NCBI GenBank assembly: GCA_904066235.2
Contig: CAJFCV020000001.1
Location: forward strand, 11,961,291-12,025,290
Direction: 5' to 3'
DNA: 64,000 nucleotides
Source of the DNA: Bursaphelenchus xylophilus
Lineage: Eukaryota > Nematoda > Chromadorea > Rhabditida > Aphelenchoididae
Under the pieces are notes generated by a model that saw nothing but the letters and a program-made list of their open reading frames with translations, was not told the DNA's origin and did no database searches. How positions within the stretch are numbered: the first letter of the stretch is position 1; the number at the start of each line of letters is the position of its first letter. Positions 45,222 through 57,579 of the stretch are shown here, one piece after another. Made by a program: the position numbers and the translations under genes.

Positions 45222-45424
45222 CAGGGGAAGTACTCCAAGTGCGAATCTCAGATTTTTTTGAAACTTGGCACAAATTTAGAATAATTTTTTCTAAGATATA
45301 TGCGAGAATCCTGGTTGCAGAAACAACCGAGATTTTTAAATCGAAAGTCGGCCAAAATTTAGGACTTTTTGCCGAATTTCGGAAAGAAAAGTTTCATGCC
45401 TATTTCTACCGTAAAGGATAAAGT
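45222..45424. mobile_element. Truncated 449-bp-family copy between direct repeats
   Basis: The left end is complete (CAGGGGAAGTACTCCAAG, preceded by TCA), but the copy stops at about 45424, mid-element. Related sequences, CGTATTTTACCTCAACTTTT through CAGTCCACTCA, lie on both sides (about 45168-45221 and 45463-45512). Confidence 0.7.
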
Positions 45425-46562
45425 TTTAAACATCTTTTTAAACATCAATCTAACCTTTGGCGTATTTTACCTCAATTTTTCAAACTCTTCATGCAATAGC
45501 AGTCCACTCAGAATTAAATCTTTTTGGCATTTTTTGATTTTTAAACATTTTCCTCCAAAAAACTTTGATTCATCCACAATAACATCATCAATCTCCTTTA
45601 TAATTCGACTAAAATTGTGAATTACTTTGCTGATTTATTACCACTTCTTTATAAACACAAGATAAACTGAAAAACCATCCAATCAAAGAATTTCCTTCCC
45701 TCCGGTTCTAATCTTATTATAGGCTCCGCCCCCTTCCGTTGTGGCCCGCGGAAAGGAAGGAAGAAGCCCGGTTTTTTGGGAAGCGCATCAAAATTCGGAA
45801 GAGGCGGATCGGCATGGGCCTTGCAACTTTGCGCTCGGAAGATTGTTTTTTGCGGGCGGAGGATTGGCAATAAATTTTTGGGGAGCTTTTATTTTCCGGG
45901 GTTACGGTAGATGCAGATGATTTTGGTAAAATACGCAAGAATAGAGCTCCGAAAAAAAGATTTTTAGGAATTTTGGGGATTAAAAAGGAGGGTTTGAATT
46001 TGATTTTTATTTTTTTTTCAGGATTTTTGAGATTTTTTGGGGGAAAATTGGAAAATTTTACTTTTTTTTTGAAATCTTTAGTGAGCTTGGAGATTGCAAA
46101 AGCGTTTGAAAAAAAATTTGGGTATAACTTTGAACTAAAAATCTTGTCTTTGAACCATTTTGAGGCCAGAAAATTTGAAAAAACAAAAAAATCTCAATTC
46201 AATTTTTTTCAAAACTCCGAATTTTTTTTTTTTGAAATTGTGACAACGGATGAAATATACAGTCTCTAAACTCTCAAAAATGTTTTTGACATTGATTTTT
46301 GCGGGTTAAAAAACATTGAAAATTCTTTCTTTTGCCAAAAAAAAAATCCGAAATTTGTGAAATTTGACAATTTTTTGACGCAAAATTTTAGTCAAAAATG
46401 TCGTGCTACATTTTTATCACCCCTATCAATTCAAATTTCGTATTTTACCATAATTTTTTGCAAAAAAATCGTTATTTTTCATGAAATTTTTTGGATTATA
46501 AAAAAAATTTCGTTTCGTATTTTACAGTTTTTTTGGTCAAATTAAATAAAATTAACAGTAAT

Positions 46563-46568
46563 TTTCAG
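46563..46568 (+). promoter_or_regulatory. Candidate splice or trans-splice acceptor, unc-4
   Basis: TTTCAG ends four bases before the chosen unc-4 start. It may be a spliced-leader site or join an upstream exon I did not find. Confidence 0.45.
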
Positions 46569-46572
46569 GAGA

Positions 46573-49128
46573 ATGGAGACATTTTGGCAAGTTCTGGCCA
46601 AGGGGGCATTAGAGAATTCGATGAATTTATCGAATTCTTCCTTTTTCCAACCCCAGCCTTCCTTCAATCAGATGAACAGCAGTGTTATTGCTGAGAACTC
46701 GGCCTGGTCCACATCGTCAAATTCTTCAGAGACTGAGATTCTGGAGTACCCAGCACTTCCGAAGAGTAATAATAGCGCTTCAAGTAAGTGTAATATAATT
46801 TTTTGACGATAAGATCAAAAAAAAAAAAAATTTTTTTTTTTGATTTTTTATCGTTGTAATTGTAATAGTTTACAATTACATTTTTTTAAAATATTTAAAA
46901 AAAATAAAAAAAAAATAAATAAATCTAAATTTTCAAATTTCCAAACGTTAATAACTAAAATAATCTAAAAATTTTCATTTCCAGCCCACGACGGATGTGC
47001 CGAGAGCCTGGCAAGTAAACGGCGTCGAACTAGGACCAACTTTACGGCTTGGCAACTTGAGGAATTGGAAAATGCGTTCGAAGCCAGCCATTATCCCGAC
47101 GTTTTTATGAGAGAGGCTCTGGCTATGCGCTTGGATTTGCTGGAAAGCAGGGTTCAAGTAAGTTTAGTTATACTCACATTTGACGATTTGATTTTACATT
47201 TTTTTTAAATTTAAAAAGATTTTTTTTGAGATTTTTTTTTCAAAAAATATGTCATCATTACTTTGGAAATGACAAGAATCACCCAGGGATTGTCAAAAAT
47301 CTTTACCAACTTTCTTTGACCACTTTTTATATTGCACTTTCCCAATACGGCGAAAAGAAATATTACCTATAAGTGATTCGAAAAGAACTTTTATTTACTT
47401 ATAAAAACTTGAAGTTTTTATAAGTAAATAAAAGTTTTTATAAGTGATTTTGAGCTCCCTGTGTGGGTAAAAACAGAATTTTTCAAAAAATCTCATAAAA
47501 AATTAAAAAATCGGTCATCATGACATCAAATGCAAAACCAAGTATTATTATGAGCAATAAAAGATATTTTTATACTGACAGGGGAAGTACTCCAAGTGCG
47601 ACGCTCAGATTTTGATGAAACTTGGCACAAATTTAGAATAATTTTTTCTAAAGTATATGCGAGAATCCTAGCTCGCGCTTTGCAGAAACAATCGAGATTT
47701 TTAGATCGAAAGTCGGTTAAAATTTAGGACTTTTTGCTAAATTTCGGCATGAAAAGTTGCATGCTTATTTCTACCATAAAGGATAATGTTTCTACAAAAA
47801 ATAAAAATTTTCCGCTCGAAACTACCAAAGTTATGGCCAAAAAGCGCTCTTTTCTCTGACCGCTCTCCACGTTTAGCGTACTCTCTCGGCGGCAAAAATC
47901 GTTCAATATCTCGGCGGCGCCCGCAAAGTGCGAGCTAAAACTTTCAGGAATTGATATTTAGTCCATGTCCGACGCGTGCGCAAAATTTTGAGAAAATCTG
48001 AGCGTCGCACTTGGAGTACTTCCCCTGTGAGTATATCACCATTTCCAAGAAATATTTTTTCAAAAAAGTTGCGAAAATGCTGTTTTTTCATCCAAAAAAT
48101 CCCATTTTCCTCAAAAAAATTAAATCCTCACTCAAAAAACAATTGGAATGCTGGCTACTTTGTCCGGGTCTCCTTTATTCATCGCGCGCCAAAACTTTTT
48201 TGTCCGGATCCATTTCGAATTTTAAAAACTTTGGCTAATTTTTTGGGGCTTTGTTAGGCAAATTATGGATGAACGGAAAGTTTTGGAAAATATTTTAGTG
48301 GTTTTTTGAGGGACAAAGAGAAATTTCGAGGCAATTACACAACGATTTTTTTGAAGAAAAAAAATTTTCAATGAAAAAAACGTTTTTTGAGGAAGTTACA
48401 AAAAATATGTCATGATGACATATTTATTTTTAATTTTTTTTTTCAAAATGATTTTTATAGGCCTCAAATTATTTTCCGGAATTTTTAGCATACGATTTTC
48501 AATTTCAGCCGAGATATAACAATCCTTTTATGAGAGACTGTGGAAAATGGGGAGGCGGATATAGAAAAAGTCGTTTTTTGGCCATGATATGGACTTATGG
48601 ACTTTATATGTGCGAGAAACAGATTTTTTTGTTCTACTACACATGTCTCATCTTTCTACTACATAAGTCGCCATTTTTCATTTTGAAAATCGAAAAGAAA
48701 CAGCTAAATTTCTTCAACTTTTGGGTTAAAATACGCGATTTACACTTTTGTTAAATCTTTTCCTCAAAAAATTGTTAAAAATTATAAAAATTCCATGGCT
48801 ACTTCACCTCTCAGAACCACCATTTTTTCAGGTCTGGTTTCAAAATCGTCGCGCCAAATGGAGAAAAAGAGAGCGTTCGGTTCGAGGAGAGTCGACTGCA
48901 GCCAAACGAGATCACCAATCGGCTTCGACGGATCCACAAAGCACAAATAAAGGCTCATTCAGTGTGGAGAGTATCTTAGCGGCCTCTAAAGTGCCTCGAG
49001 GAAGACGGCCGAACGCCAAATATCCGCGGGTTCAGGCCTGCAAAAGTGTGTCGCCATTTTTGCTGCCGTTGTTTCAAATGAGTCAACCGACTGGAGCGAC
49101 CTTTAAATTTGAGGAAAACACTGTCTGA
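46573..49128 (+). CDS. unc-4: UNC-4 paired-like homeodomain repressor (226 aa)
   Basis: Exons: 46573-46783, 46985-47157, 48832-49128; GT-AG introns, phases 1 and 0. The homeodomain (residues 83-142) reads [20 protein letters not shown], then [18 protein letters not shown] and [19 protein letters not shown], with Q at position 50 and N133 at position 51. This is the UNC-4/UNCX signature. C-terminal to it, [11 protein letters not shown] is an eh1-like motif of the type that binds the Groucho corepressor UNC-37, followed by [20 protein letters not shown] and [12 protein letters not shown], both characteristic of UNC-4. In C. elegans the protein sets synaptic input to VA motor neurons by repressing VB fate genes. 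The length is close to the roughly 250 residues known for the worm protein. The 1.7 kb second intron splits the homeodomain just before VWFQN and carries a complete 449-bp MITE. An upstream coding exon cannot be excluded. Confidence 0.95.
47330..47470. repeat. Palindromic ACTTATAA repeat in unc-4 intron 2
   Basis: Nested inverted copies of TTTACTTATAAAAACTT flank a short centre. The units resemble the subterminal repeats of the 13274-14494 element, so this may be a small relative. Confidence 0.5.
47579..48027. mobile_element. 449-bp PIF/Harbinger-like MITE (copy c)
   Basis: It lies in unc-4 intron 2. Both ends are CAGGGGAAGTACTCCAAG, inverted, with TGA on each side (47576-47578 and 48028-48030). 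Its length is exactly 449 bp. Confidence 0.88.
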
Positions 49129-52100
49129 AATGCAATTTGGAGTGCTTAAGCAGTAGTACTACTTATAACTTTATAATTTTTTTTTTGTATTTTCAAATTT
49201 TTTTGGAGTTAGCCTCTATTTTTTGGACATTGATGCAAAATAACGACTGATTTTGGTCAAAAAATAGCCTCAGGGCATTTTCTTGGATTTTGATGAAACT
49301 TGGCAGAAATTGAAGCCAAAGTTTTCTAGAAAACCTTGGGAAATTTTGGACGAAAATCTTCAAAATTGGCCAAGATATAAGGGTTTTAATTTCGAAAAAT
49401 CCCAAAAATGAAAGTTTTTCGATTTTCATAAAATTTAGGTAAAATGAACCTTATGCTTGTATGACGTCTCTAAAAAATTGCTAGCTCAAAATTTTCAGTA
49501 GTCATCAAAATATACGACGATAAACTTCAAAAAATTTCAAAATTTTTGTTGAAATTTTGATCCTCTAAAAAATTTCCTTCATTTTTTCATTGAAAAATAG
49601 ATGTCCAAGACAATATCTGAACTAATTCTGAAAACGATTTTTGATTATTTTTTTATTTTATTTTAACATTGCCCGATCTCTAAACCAGTGATGCATGGTG
49701 CTACATTATTCCGATATTCCGTCTACTTTTTTCTTTTTACGGGTTATTTTTATTCCTTTTTGATAATAATAAACTTTATTAAATTTGATTCGGGAATTTT
49801 TAAAACTTTTTTGAAAATAAAAAGACCCTTTTTTCAAATTTTTTTGTCATTTCGGAACTTCTCCGAAAACGTCTGTCGCGCCAAAAAGCAACATTTTTGA
49901 CTCGTAAAAAAACAACTGCCGAAAAAAAGAAAAGAATGTGACCTTTTCGAAAACCGAACCGAGCGAACTTAGTTTTTGGTGTTTACCTGATCACTTATCT
50001 CTCACAAGGAAGCATGACCTCTTTGAGGCCTCGGATTGGAAACAAACTATACAACTTGGAGGGTAAAGATAACCGAAAAAATATTTAATTCCAAGTCTTT
50101 AAAAAAATTTGAAAGGATGTAGGAAAAAAATGAATTTTCCGCTCACAGGGGAAGTACTCCAAGTGCGACGCTCAGATTTTCTTTAAATTTTGCACACACG
50201 TCGGGTATGGACTAAATATCAATTCCTGAAAGTTTTAGCTCGCGCTTTGCAGGCGCCGCCGAGATATCGAACGATTTTTGCCACCGAGAGAGCACGTTAA
50301 ACGTGGAGAGCGGTCAGAGAGAAAAGCGCTTTTTGGCCATAACTTTGGCAGTTTCGTGCGGAAAAATTTGATTTTTTGTGGAAACATTACCCTCTAGGGT
50401 AGAAATAGGCATGAAACTTTTCGTGCCGAAATACGGCAAAATGTCCTTAATTTTGGCCGACTTTTGATCTAAAAATCTCGGTTGTTTCTGCAAAGCGCGA
50501 GCTAGGATTTTCGCATATATTTTAGAAAAAATAATTTTAAATTTGTGCCAAGTTTCATCAAAACCTGAGCGTCGCACTTGGAGTACTTCCCCTGTTAGCT
50601 GAAAATAAGATCTCTGCAGACGAGAGAGTACGCAAAATGAGGAGAACGGACAAAGAAAAAAAAGTTTTTTTGGCTATAGCTTTAAGAATTTCGCGTTTAA
50701 AAAAATAATTTTTTTGTGATGATGGTACACTCATCATGCAAAAACAGACTAGTAATTTCAAGGTTTGAAACTAAAAAAACATTTTTTTTTGATTTTCGAC
50801 TTTTTTAAATTCCAAAAATTTCGTTTTTGGGCAAATTTTAATTTTCATTTTTTATAAGGCCAGACCAAAATTGTACTTTAAATTTTATTTTTTTTTGTAA
50901 TTTTCCATCATTTTAAAAAATTTAAGATTTCAAAAATTCATTTTTTTTTTGCTTTGCTACATTATGTACAATCCAAAGTAATTAACTATTTCCCAACATT
51001 CAACCTCCCATATTCGATGTGATCTGTCTGTGCCGACAGATTGGGAGCAAATTTCCGGCCCAAAGTCAATTTCCGGGCCACATATTTTCGCGGAAGGTGG
51101 CCCAAAAAACGCGGCGAAGGGAAGGAGATTCCTTTTTCGGCGGGGAATCAATTAATTTCTGCGCGGAAATTAATTGTTATTTTCTGTGGGCGAAATTAAA
51201 TCGTTGGGGGTTTATATTAATTTGGTTAGTGTTGAAAAACAGCCCATATTTGGCGGTTGTTTTGGCCGTGAAATTGGTCGGTATGGAGATGGGAATTTGA
51301 AAAAGATTACTGTATAAAAATGATTATTTTTTGGGGGGGAAATTTTGGCAAAAAAATTTAAAAAATGTAAAAAATTTGTGAGTTAAAAAACCTATTTTTT
51401 TAACGAAAATTTTATAAATTTTTTTTTGGTTTTTATGTTATTTTTGCTACCGAAAATGCCAATATGAACAAAAAACGATGTAATGTTACAGTTCCCTCTT
51501 TTTCATCCTCATGAATTTATATATTATGGCATCTCCGACGCACCAGACATCGCTTCATGACATGTTCATGGGATTTGCGCCAAAATCGCGGGGATATGTA
51601 AATACGGAATCCCCCGCGGGGCCATCGTTTAGCAGCTATTAGCGTTTTCGAATGCTAATCCAAAACGGCAGTTCCCCAAAGATTTTCGGGACGGATATTC
51701 GATATTGGAAACAAAATATTGGAGGGTTTATATTGCCAAGAAATCTTTGAACTTTTTGACCAAAAAATCGACCACTTCTGCAATCCATTGATTTAAAAAA
51801 AAAATCTCGGATGCAATTTATATAATGTTGCAAATTACTAGTCGTAATTTGCAACAACTACATCAAAATCCAAGCATTTCTGCCGCTCAAACGGAAAATT
51901 GCCCGAGGCAAAATTTTCAAATTTGATGAAATCTGGCATATATCAAGTCAATAATTTTTGCAGGCTTTTCTGAGTGTTTGAGGAGTTTATTTGAGACGAT
52001 CTTTGAGATATAGAAGTTTTAAATTCAAAAAATTTCAAAAAAATTAAAAAAATTTTTTTTTTCGAAATTTGGTAAAAATTTTATTTCATGAAATTTCTTA

Positions 52101-53324
52101 GCTCATAAACTTTTTTCAAAAAAAATTCCTCAACAATCACAAATCGCAACACATTCTTTCCCCACCTAAAATCCTACCGTAATCGCTTCCATTTTTAAAC
52201 AATTTGAGGCGCTTTTTTACATTCTTTCCCAACAAAAATCCCATTCCGAAGGGGTCCCCGGAGGCCGGCGCTCAAATTATTATCCCTTCCCCGAATCTTT
52301 GTTTATTTGGACCAATCAGTGGCCAAAACGGGGAAATGTTTTACATCTTGCGGGCAGCGATATTTCACGGCCTCGGGGGAATAATTCGACGCAATTTTTA
52401 ACATATCCAAAAACCGAATAATCGCTTCCCCAATCCCCCGAACGAGACTTCCAATAGAATTCGACAAGCGGGAAGAGCGGATGGAGAAGAGAGGGGGAAA
52501 TAAAAATTGAATGTGAATACAGTACACCTCAAAATGTTTGGACAATATTTTTGGAATGTAATGTGTCACAAATAAAATGCAATTGTTAGATGGTAAGAAA
52601 TGTTTTGTAAAGGCATTCATTTTCAATGCAAAAAAGTATCCGTAACTCGATGAAATTTGGCATAGAGTAAAATTACCATTCCTTAGATTTATATTTCCGA
52701 TGTTTCAACTAATTGTAAGACTCGGGGACCAACTGTGAAGAAAAAATGTCTCTGCAAAAACAAAATTTTTCCTTGTCAATACTGGCAAGGATATGGCCAA
52801 AAAACACTGTTTCTCTGACCGACTCTCTTCATTTTTCACAGTCGTTGCAAAGATCGTTGAATATCTCCGCAAGACTTGAATAGAGTGAGCTAAACATTTA
52901 AGAGTCCATCTGCGATGAGTAGACATCATTGTTGGCATAACTCGGAAAAATAAATGTGCCATCATGACATGTTCATTATATTATAATTCAGTGGCAAGAT
53001 TGTTGAATATCTGCGATTACAAAGACAATTAAAATATTCTAAAAAATGTCATAGTATTTCATTTTATTTTTTGTTTATAATTGAAGTACCATGCCGGTAA
53101 GATTCTACCTGTACAGCTGAAACAAAAAACACAAATTTTGCAACGTCCTTTTTCTCCCATTGGGCCTTTTTTTTGCCTTCGAATTGTCCTCTCGACATTT
53201 CTAAATTCCCGGTCGAAACTTTTAGATTCGGTGGACCATGCAAATTGAAAGCACATATAAATCCGTGAGCCCTATTCTCTTGACCTTTTCTCTCCTGAAC
53301 ATTTATTTTTATACCTAAATTTTA
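49129..53324. other. 4.2 kb region between unc-4 and coiled-coil gene
   Basis: No gene is supported. Apart from a complete MITE (50146-50594) and degenerate copies (50600-50720, 52620-52950), three stretches stand out as less AT-rich: about 51010-51240, 51480-51700 (with TAGCAGCTATTAGCG and GCTAATCC homeodomain-like sites) and 52200-52500. They could be cis-regulatory. No clear poly(A) hexamer follows unc-4. Confidence 0.5.
50146..50594. mobile_element. 449-bp PIF/Harbinger-like MITE (copy d)
   Basis: Both ends are CAGGGGAAGTACTCCAAG, inverted. The flanks are TCA (left) and TTA (right), a duplication with one difference. Length 449 bp. Confidence 0.85.
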
Positions 53325-56300
53325 ATGTCAAGACTAACCCCGAAGCCAACGTTAAAGAAGGGTGGCAGTGATCCGAAGACGCCCCAATTGCCTCAACTAA
53401 ATCTGCCACTACCTTTCCCACACCTTTTGTCCACGGCCAAAAACAAAAGTCCGTCGATTTCTGGGAGATCAGTGAGGTCGATTCGCTTCGATAAACGGCA
53501 TTCACATGACAATGAGTCCGCCACTTTACAGGTGAGGGAAATTTTTTTCTTCTTTCAACAGAATTTCCTGGGGCAGGTTTTAAGAAAAAAGCTAGGTTAG
53601 AGGCAGAGATTGCCACGGTCAAAATGTGGGCTCCGGCTCCCGGCTCCGTGCAAATTTTAAAAAGGTCTCCGGCTCCGGAGCTGTGGCAATCTCTGGTTAG
53701 AAGGAGGGATCGGAGTATTTTAACGCCTTGTTATAACCAGAGATTGCCACGGCTCCCGAGCCCAAAGTCGGAGCCAGGCTTCCCAGCGGTCAGAAAAGTA
53801 AAAATTTCGTGATCTTGTTAAACCAAATTGCTTGAAAAAACACTGCGGAGGATGTGACTTGACTGCAAAAACGTTGGCTGTATAATCTTATGATCACTAA
53901 TAACTTTTATTTTAGGAAAAATATTAAAAAAAAAAAAACATTTTGCATAGGAGCCGGGAATCGGAGCCGGAGGCCTTTTTAAATTTTGCACGGAGCCAAG
54001 AGCCGGAGCCGGAGCTGCAAATTTGGCCTCGGCTCCGGCTCTGGAAGCTAAGAGCTGGAGCCGGAGCCGAAATTTTGACCGTGGAAATCTCTGGTTATAA
54101 CACTGACCTCTCCTTACTTTGCATGGGGACTCCCTAATAAAGAGCGCTTCCATTGCATCGTGGAAGCAATCCGTATACCGCCAAATGGCTCCAAAAACGG
54201 AAATTTTTGCTCTCTCCGCAAAGCGACACTAACGTATTTTTGGAGTCAGAGTATTTGGCGGTATTTGGGATACTTTTTTGGACGCAATAACTTTGAGCCT
54301 TTGATAATTTCTTGGTCTTCAAAAATTTGTGGATTTCAGAACCTTTGACGAATTTTTTCCATTTTTTGAGTGTAGACAAAGTAATGTGCTTATGGCTTTG
54401 TTGACAAAATAAGAAGCCTTTTTGTCAATTTTAGTTGGCTCTCGTTGAATTGGTCAAACAAAAGAATCAATTAGACCAGAAGTTGGCTAACAACACCCAT
54501 TCCTTCAAAGATGTCCTCATTTATTGCAAACGGACGATCGAAAAACAGGATGAACAGGCAAGTTTTTGAAAGTTGAAAAAAAAAATTTGGGGTAAGAGTT
54601 TAACAAAAATTACATGATCACGTAAAGATACACCAAATCGGCAATATCGTATTTTAAAATGGAGCTTCTGCGATTACAAAAAATTGATATTTTCCGGACT
54701 TAAAAAAAGAGAAAATGTTTTTTTTTTCAAAAATTCAACCCAAAAAAATTGAAAAATTATCGCAAATTCGTCAAATTAAAATCAAAAAAGTATGTTTTTT
54801 CATTTCAAAAACTCAATTTTTTCGAAATTTTTCATTTTAAAAATAAAATTTTTTCGTCGTATTTTACCCAAAAACCCAATTTCACATTCAGATTGAACGT
54901 CTCGACGAGACGATTGGCAAAAACGAGAAACTTTTCGAAGAAAAAATCGTCAAAGAAAGACTCAAAGCGCAGCAAGAAATGGAGGAACTAAAACTGGCAG
55001 TGGACCGATTGAACTCTGAGAATTTGTTGATGAAAACCCAGCTCAGCAATTTGGAGCAAATGGACTTGGAGTTGAAGGAAATGCGGCAAACAATTGAGGA
55101 TTTGAAGAAGGAATTGGAGGAAAAAAACGAAAAAATCGGAAAAAGGGAGCTCAAGGAGAGGGAGCTGATCATTATTACCACGGAAAAGTGAGTGCTGAGG
55201 TCTCAATGTCATGAAAAAAATTTTTTGAATTTTAATTTTTTTGCAATTTTAAAAATTTTCAGAGTCCGAAAGGAGCTGGAAAAAGAGTTCGAAGAAGAAA
55301 TCATCAAAGTGAAAAAGGAAATGCGCATTCAAAATATGGCACATATGGAGGCCAATCAACATGTAAGTACCGAAAAATTTTGGTTATTGGACGTTATCTG
55401 GGCAAATTATAATTTGCCCAATCTGCCCAATTTGCCCAATCTGTCCAATTTTTGGTCATATGACCTGTCAAATTGTGGTTTATTTGAGAAAACATGAATT
55501 TGACGGGTCAACTTTAAACTTTCCCAATCTGTCCAAATCTGACCTGTCAAATTGCAATTTGCCCAATTTGACCGGCCATTTTGGGAATATGGCCCGTCAA
55601 ATTGTGGCTTAACCCTGGAAAAATGAATTTCACGGGACAGCTTCAAACTTAATCAACCTATCTTATCTGACCGGCAATTTGAAATTTGACCAATTTACCC
55701 GCTTAAAATTTCAATTTTACCGCCAGCACCAAATTTTGGGGTTTTTTGGATATCTTTTTTTGGAGCCCATACCTACAAAATCGTTTGTATAATAAAATAC
55801 CTCACAACATACGAACCTCCTTTCAGCTGGTTAAAAAAGCCAAAGCCGACCTGCACAAGGCGCTACGAGAAAGGGACAGTTTACTGAGCAGTAAACGAAA
55901 AGCCGAAGCCGAAGTTGAGATAATGAGAGAGGAGGCCAAGAAGAGCGAAATGGAGAAGAAAAGAGTTGACAAAATATTACAAAACTTTAACGATGAAGCG
56001 GAGAAAAAGTTGAAGCAAACGGAGAAAAGACTGGCAGATTGCGAGGATCTCAGATTACGAGATGCTCAAGAAAATGAGGAGAAGATCATGAAGATGAATA
56101 AGGAAGTAAGTTTGATGACTAATTAGCGTGTTGTTGATGAAATTCAAGATGAGTTTGCTCTTATTTTCAGTTGGATGAGTTAAAAATCAAGGCGGATCAG
56201 ATGGACGTGGATTATAAGAAGATGAAGGATCAATTGGAAAATGAAACGGTAAGGATTATGGAGTTTTTTAATAGTATTTCATAACTAGGCTTTCAGCTTT

Positions 56301-57579
56301 GGCATAAGCTATTCAAATATAAATCCCTGAAGGTTTGCTTGCGGTTCCAAGCAAAATCTTACAGGGGAGGTCTTTGACGTAGGTACTATGACTTTTCGGC
56401 CCGACGACAGTCCGGGTAGAAGATACTGTGGGTTGCCTCGATTTGTCGTTTTGTTCATTAGGGAGGCTAGGAGAAGTATTAAAGGCGTCGCGACACTTGC
56501 GGGCAACCCCTTTGCGGGCAGCCGACATTTTTTGCTTCGAATTACGATTTCCCTCCCGTAATCTACATAGTGCGATTTAAATTTTACATTGACAACTCTC
56601 TGGTACAGATAAATCCAGAAATCTATTAAATTCATTCACTGCTTTCAAAGTTACACGAGTTTGTTTTCAAAAAACGGTAAAAAATACATGGATAAGCTTT
56701 TGGTAACTATTCAAGCCACTTATACACCCGGAAGCTTAATCCGCACCATCTAATGCCAAATTCATCGTTAGAATTTCCTGTTGTAAACAAATTTTGGTTG
56801 ATTTCAAAAGATGTCCGCAGAATCTCCGTGGTTTTTCAAGCTGCCCGCAAAGTGGTTGCCCGCAAGTGTGGGCCCGCCGGATTAAAATTGCTAGTTATTA
56901 ATTTAGAAGTCATGAGATTGACAGTCCCCCCAGGATAGATTATCACCCACTTTGAGGTGTTTACGTGTTATATTACGTCGGTAATAGCTCGGTAAGGACT
57001 AAGCGTTTTTGTTTTTGAAGCGAGCTTATGCTACAACAACTTAGGGTCAAGAAAATTAGGGTTAGCAATAGCCAAAGTTGAAGGAGATCTCAAGCTGTAA
57101 GCCTTTGCCAAGCTTCCGCTAAGTCTTCGCCGAGAGTCTCCAATGCTTCAAGCGGCGTTAACAACTCTTGTAAACATTTGTAAGACCTTTTTCTTGGTTT
57201 GTGTTGACCCGAATTTACAAAAAAATCGAAAGTTTTGATGAAAAAATTTCAACAGTTACTGGAAAGCTGTATGCAAAAAATGGCCTATATTTCGTCTGAT
57301 TGTGAGCGACGTCTCAATTCAAATGCCCGCAAACAAAGATGACACTTACCTTTTTTACCTTCTACATTTACTTCTTTTCAATTTCAGAAAGCCCGTATTG
57401 ACATGTCTTGGAAGTTGACCGAACAAAACAAACGGATCACCCATTTGAAGGACTTTTTGAACACCGTCTTGGACACGAGTAACGACAGCTACATTGACGT
57501 AATAATGGGAGAAAACCGAGCTGCCATCTTTGGGAAACTGAGTGTCATGGTCAACTCGATTCCTGTTTTGTCATTGTAA
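53325..57579 (+). CDS. Coiled-coil protein, function unknown (424 aa, 7 exons)
   Basis: Exons: 53325-53531, 54435-54557, 54892-55187, 55263-55362, 55827-56105, 56171-56248, 57388-57579; phases fit. Intron 2 begins CAG|GCAAGT, a GC-AG intron; the rest are GT-AG. The first exon (69 residues) is Pro/Lys/Ser-rich and looks disordered (SRLTPKPTLKKGG). From about residue 70 almost to the end the protein is heptad-patterned and charged, for example ELKEMRQTIEDLKKELEEKN, EFEEEIIKVKKEMR, REEAKKSEMEKKRVDKILQN and ERDSLLSSKRKAEAE. This predicts a long coiled coil, possibly interrupted near exon junctions. The last exon adds KLTEQNKRITHLKDFLNTVL and a hydrophobic C-terminus. I cannot name a family; cytoskeletal, centrosomal or synaptic scaffold roles are all possible. 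Introns 1 and 6 are swollen by transposons. Confidence 0.85.
53604..53695. mobile_element. hAT-like mini-MITE (copy b, 92 bp)
   Basis: The ends are CAGAGATTGCCACGG and the reverse complement of CAGAGATTGCCACAG. The 8-bp flanks are GTTAGAGG and GTTAGAAG (7 of 8 matching). The core is mostly GGCTCCGG repeats. It lies in intron 1 of the coiled-coil gene. Confidence 0.8.
53738..54093. mobile_element. hAT-like MITE (copy c), perfect 8-bp duplication
   Basis: The ends are CAGAGATTGCCACGG and the reverse complement of CAGAGATTTCCACGG. GTTATAAC stands on both sides (53730-53737 and 54094-54101). The size and interior match copy a. It lies in intron 1 of the coiled-coil gene, 42 bp from copy b. Confidence 0.9.
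55400..55690. repeat. Short tandem repeats in coiled-coil gene intron 4
   Basis: Runs of TTTGCCCAATCTG and TGACCTGTCAAATTG-type units repeat irregularly. The sequence is low in complexity and has no coding meaning. Confidence 0.6.
56483..56881. mobile_element. Inverted-repeat element with TTAA flanks
   Basis: It lies in intron 6 of the coiled-coil gene. ACACTTGCGGGCAACC and CTTTGCGGGCAGC occur at the left, with inverted partners at the right (GCTGCCCGCAAAG, GGTTGCCCGCAAGTGT). TTAA flanks both ends (56479-56482 and 56882-56885), as in piggyBac-type insertions; the outermost bases of the two arms are diverged. Confidence 0.55.

Larger units (their letters stand above)
39306..46572. other. 7.3 kb region upstream of unc-4
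   Basis: It carries the probable unc-4 regulatory region plus many repeats: degenerate 449-bp-family copies at about 39630-39830 and 44490-44825, and the separately listed elements at 40216-40684, 41813-42078, 42096-42349, 42954-43306 and 45222-45424. The stretches at 41440-41600 and about 45700-45920 are notably less AT-rich and may be regulatory. About 43670-44065 is an array of dyad motifs. The open frames here lack splice context or domains. Confidence 0.5.
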
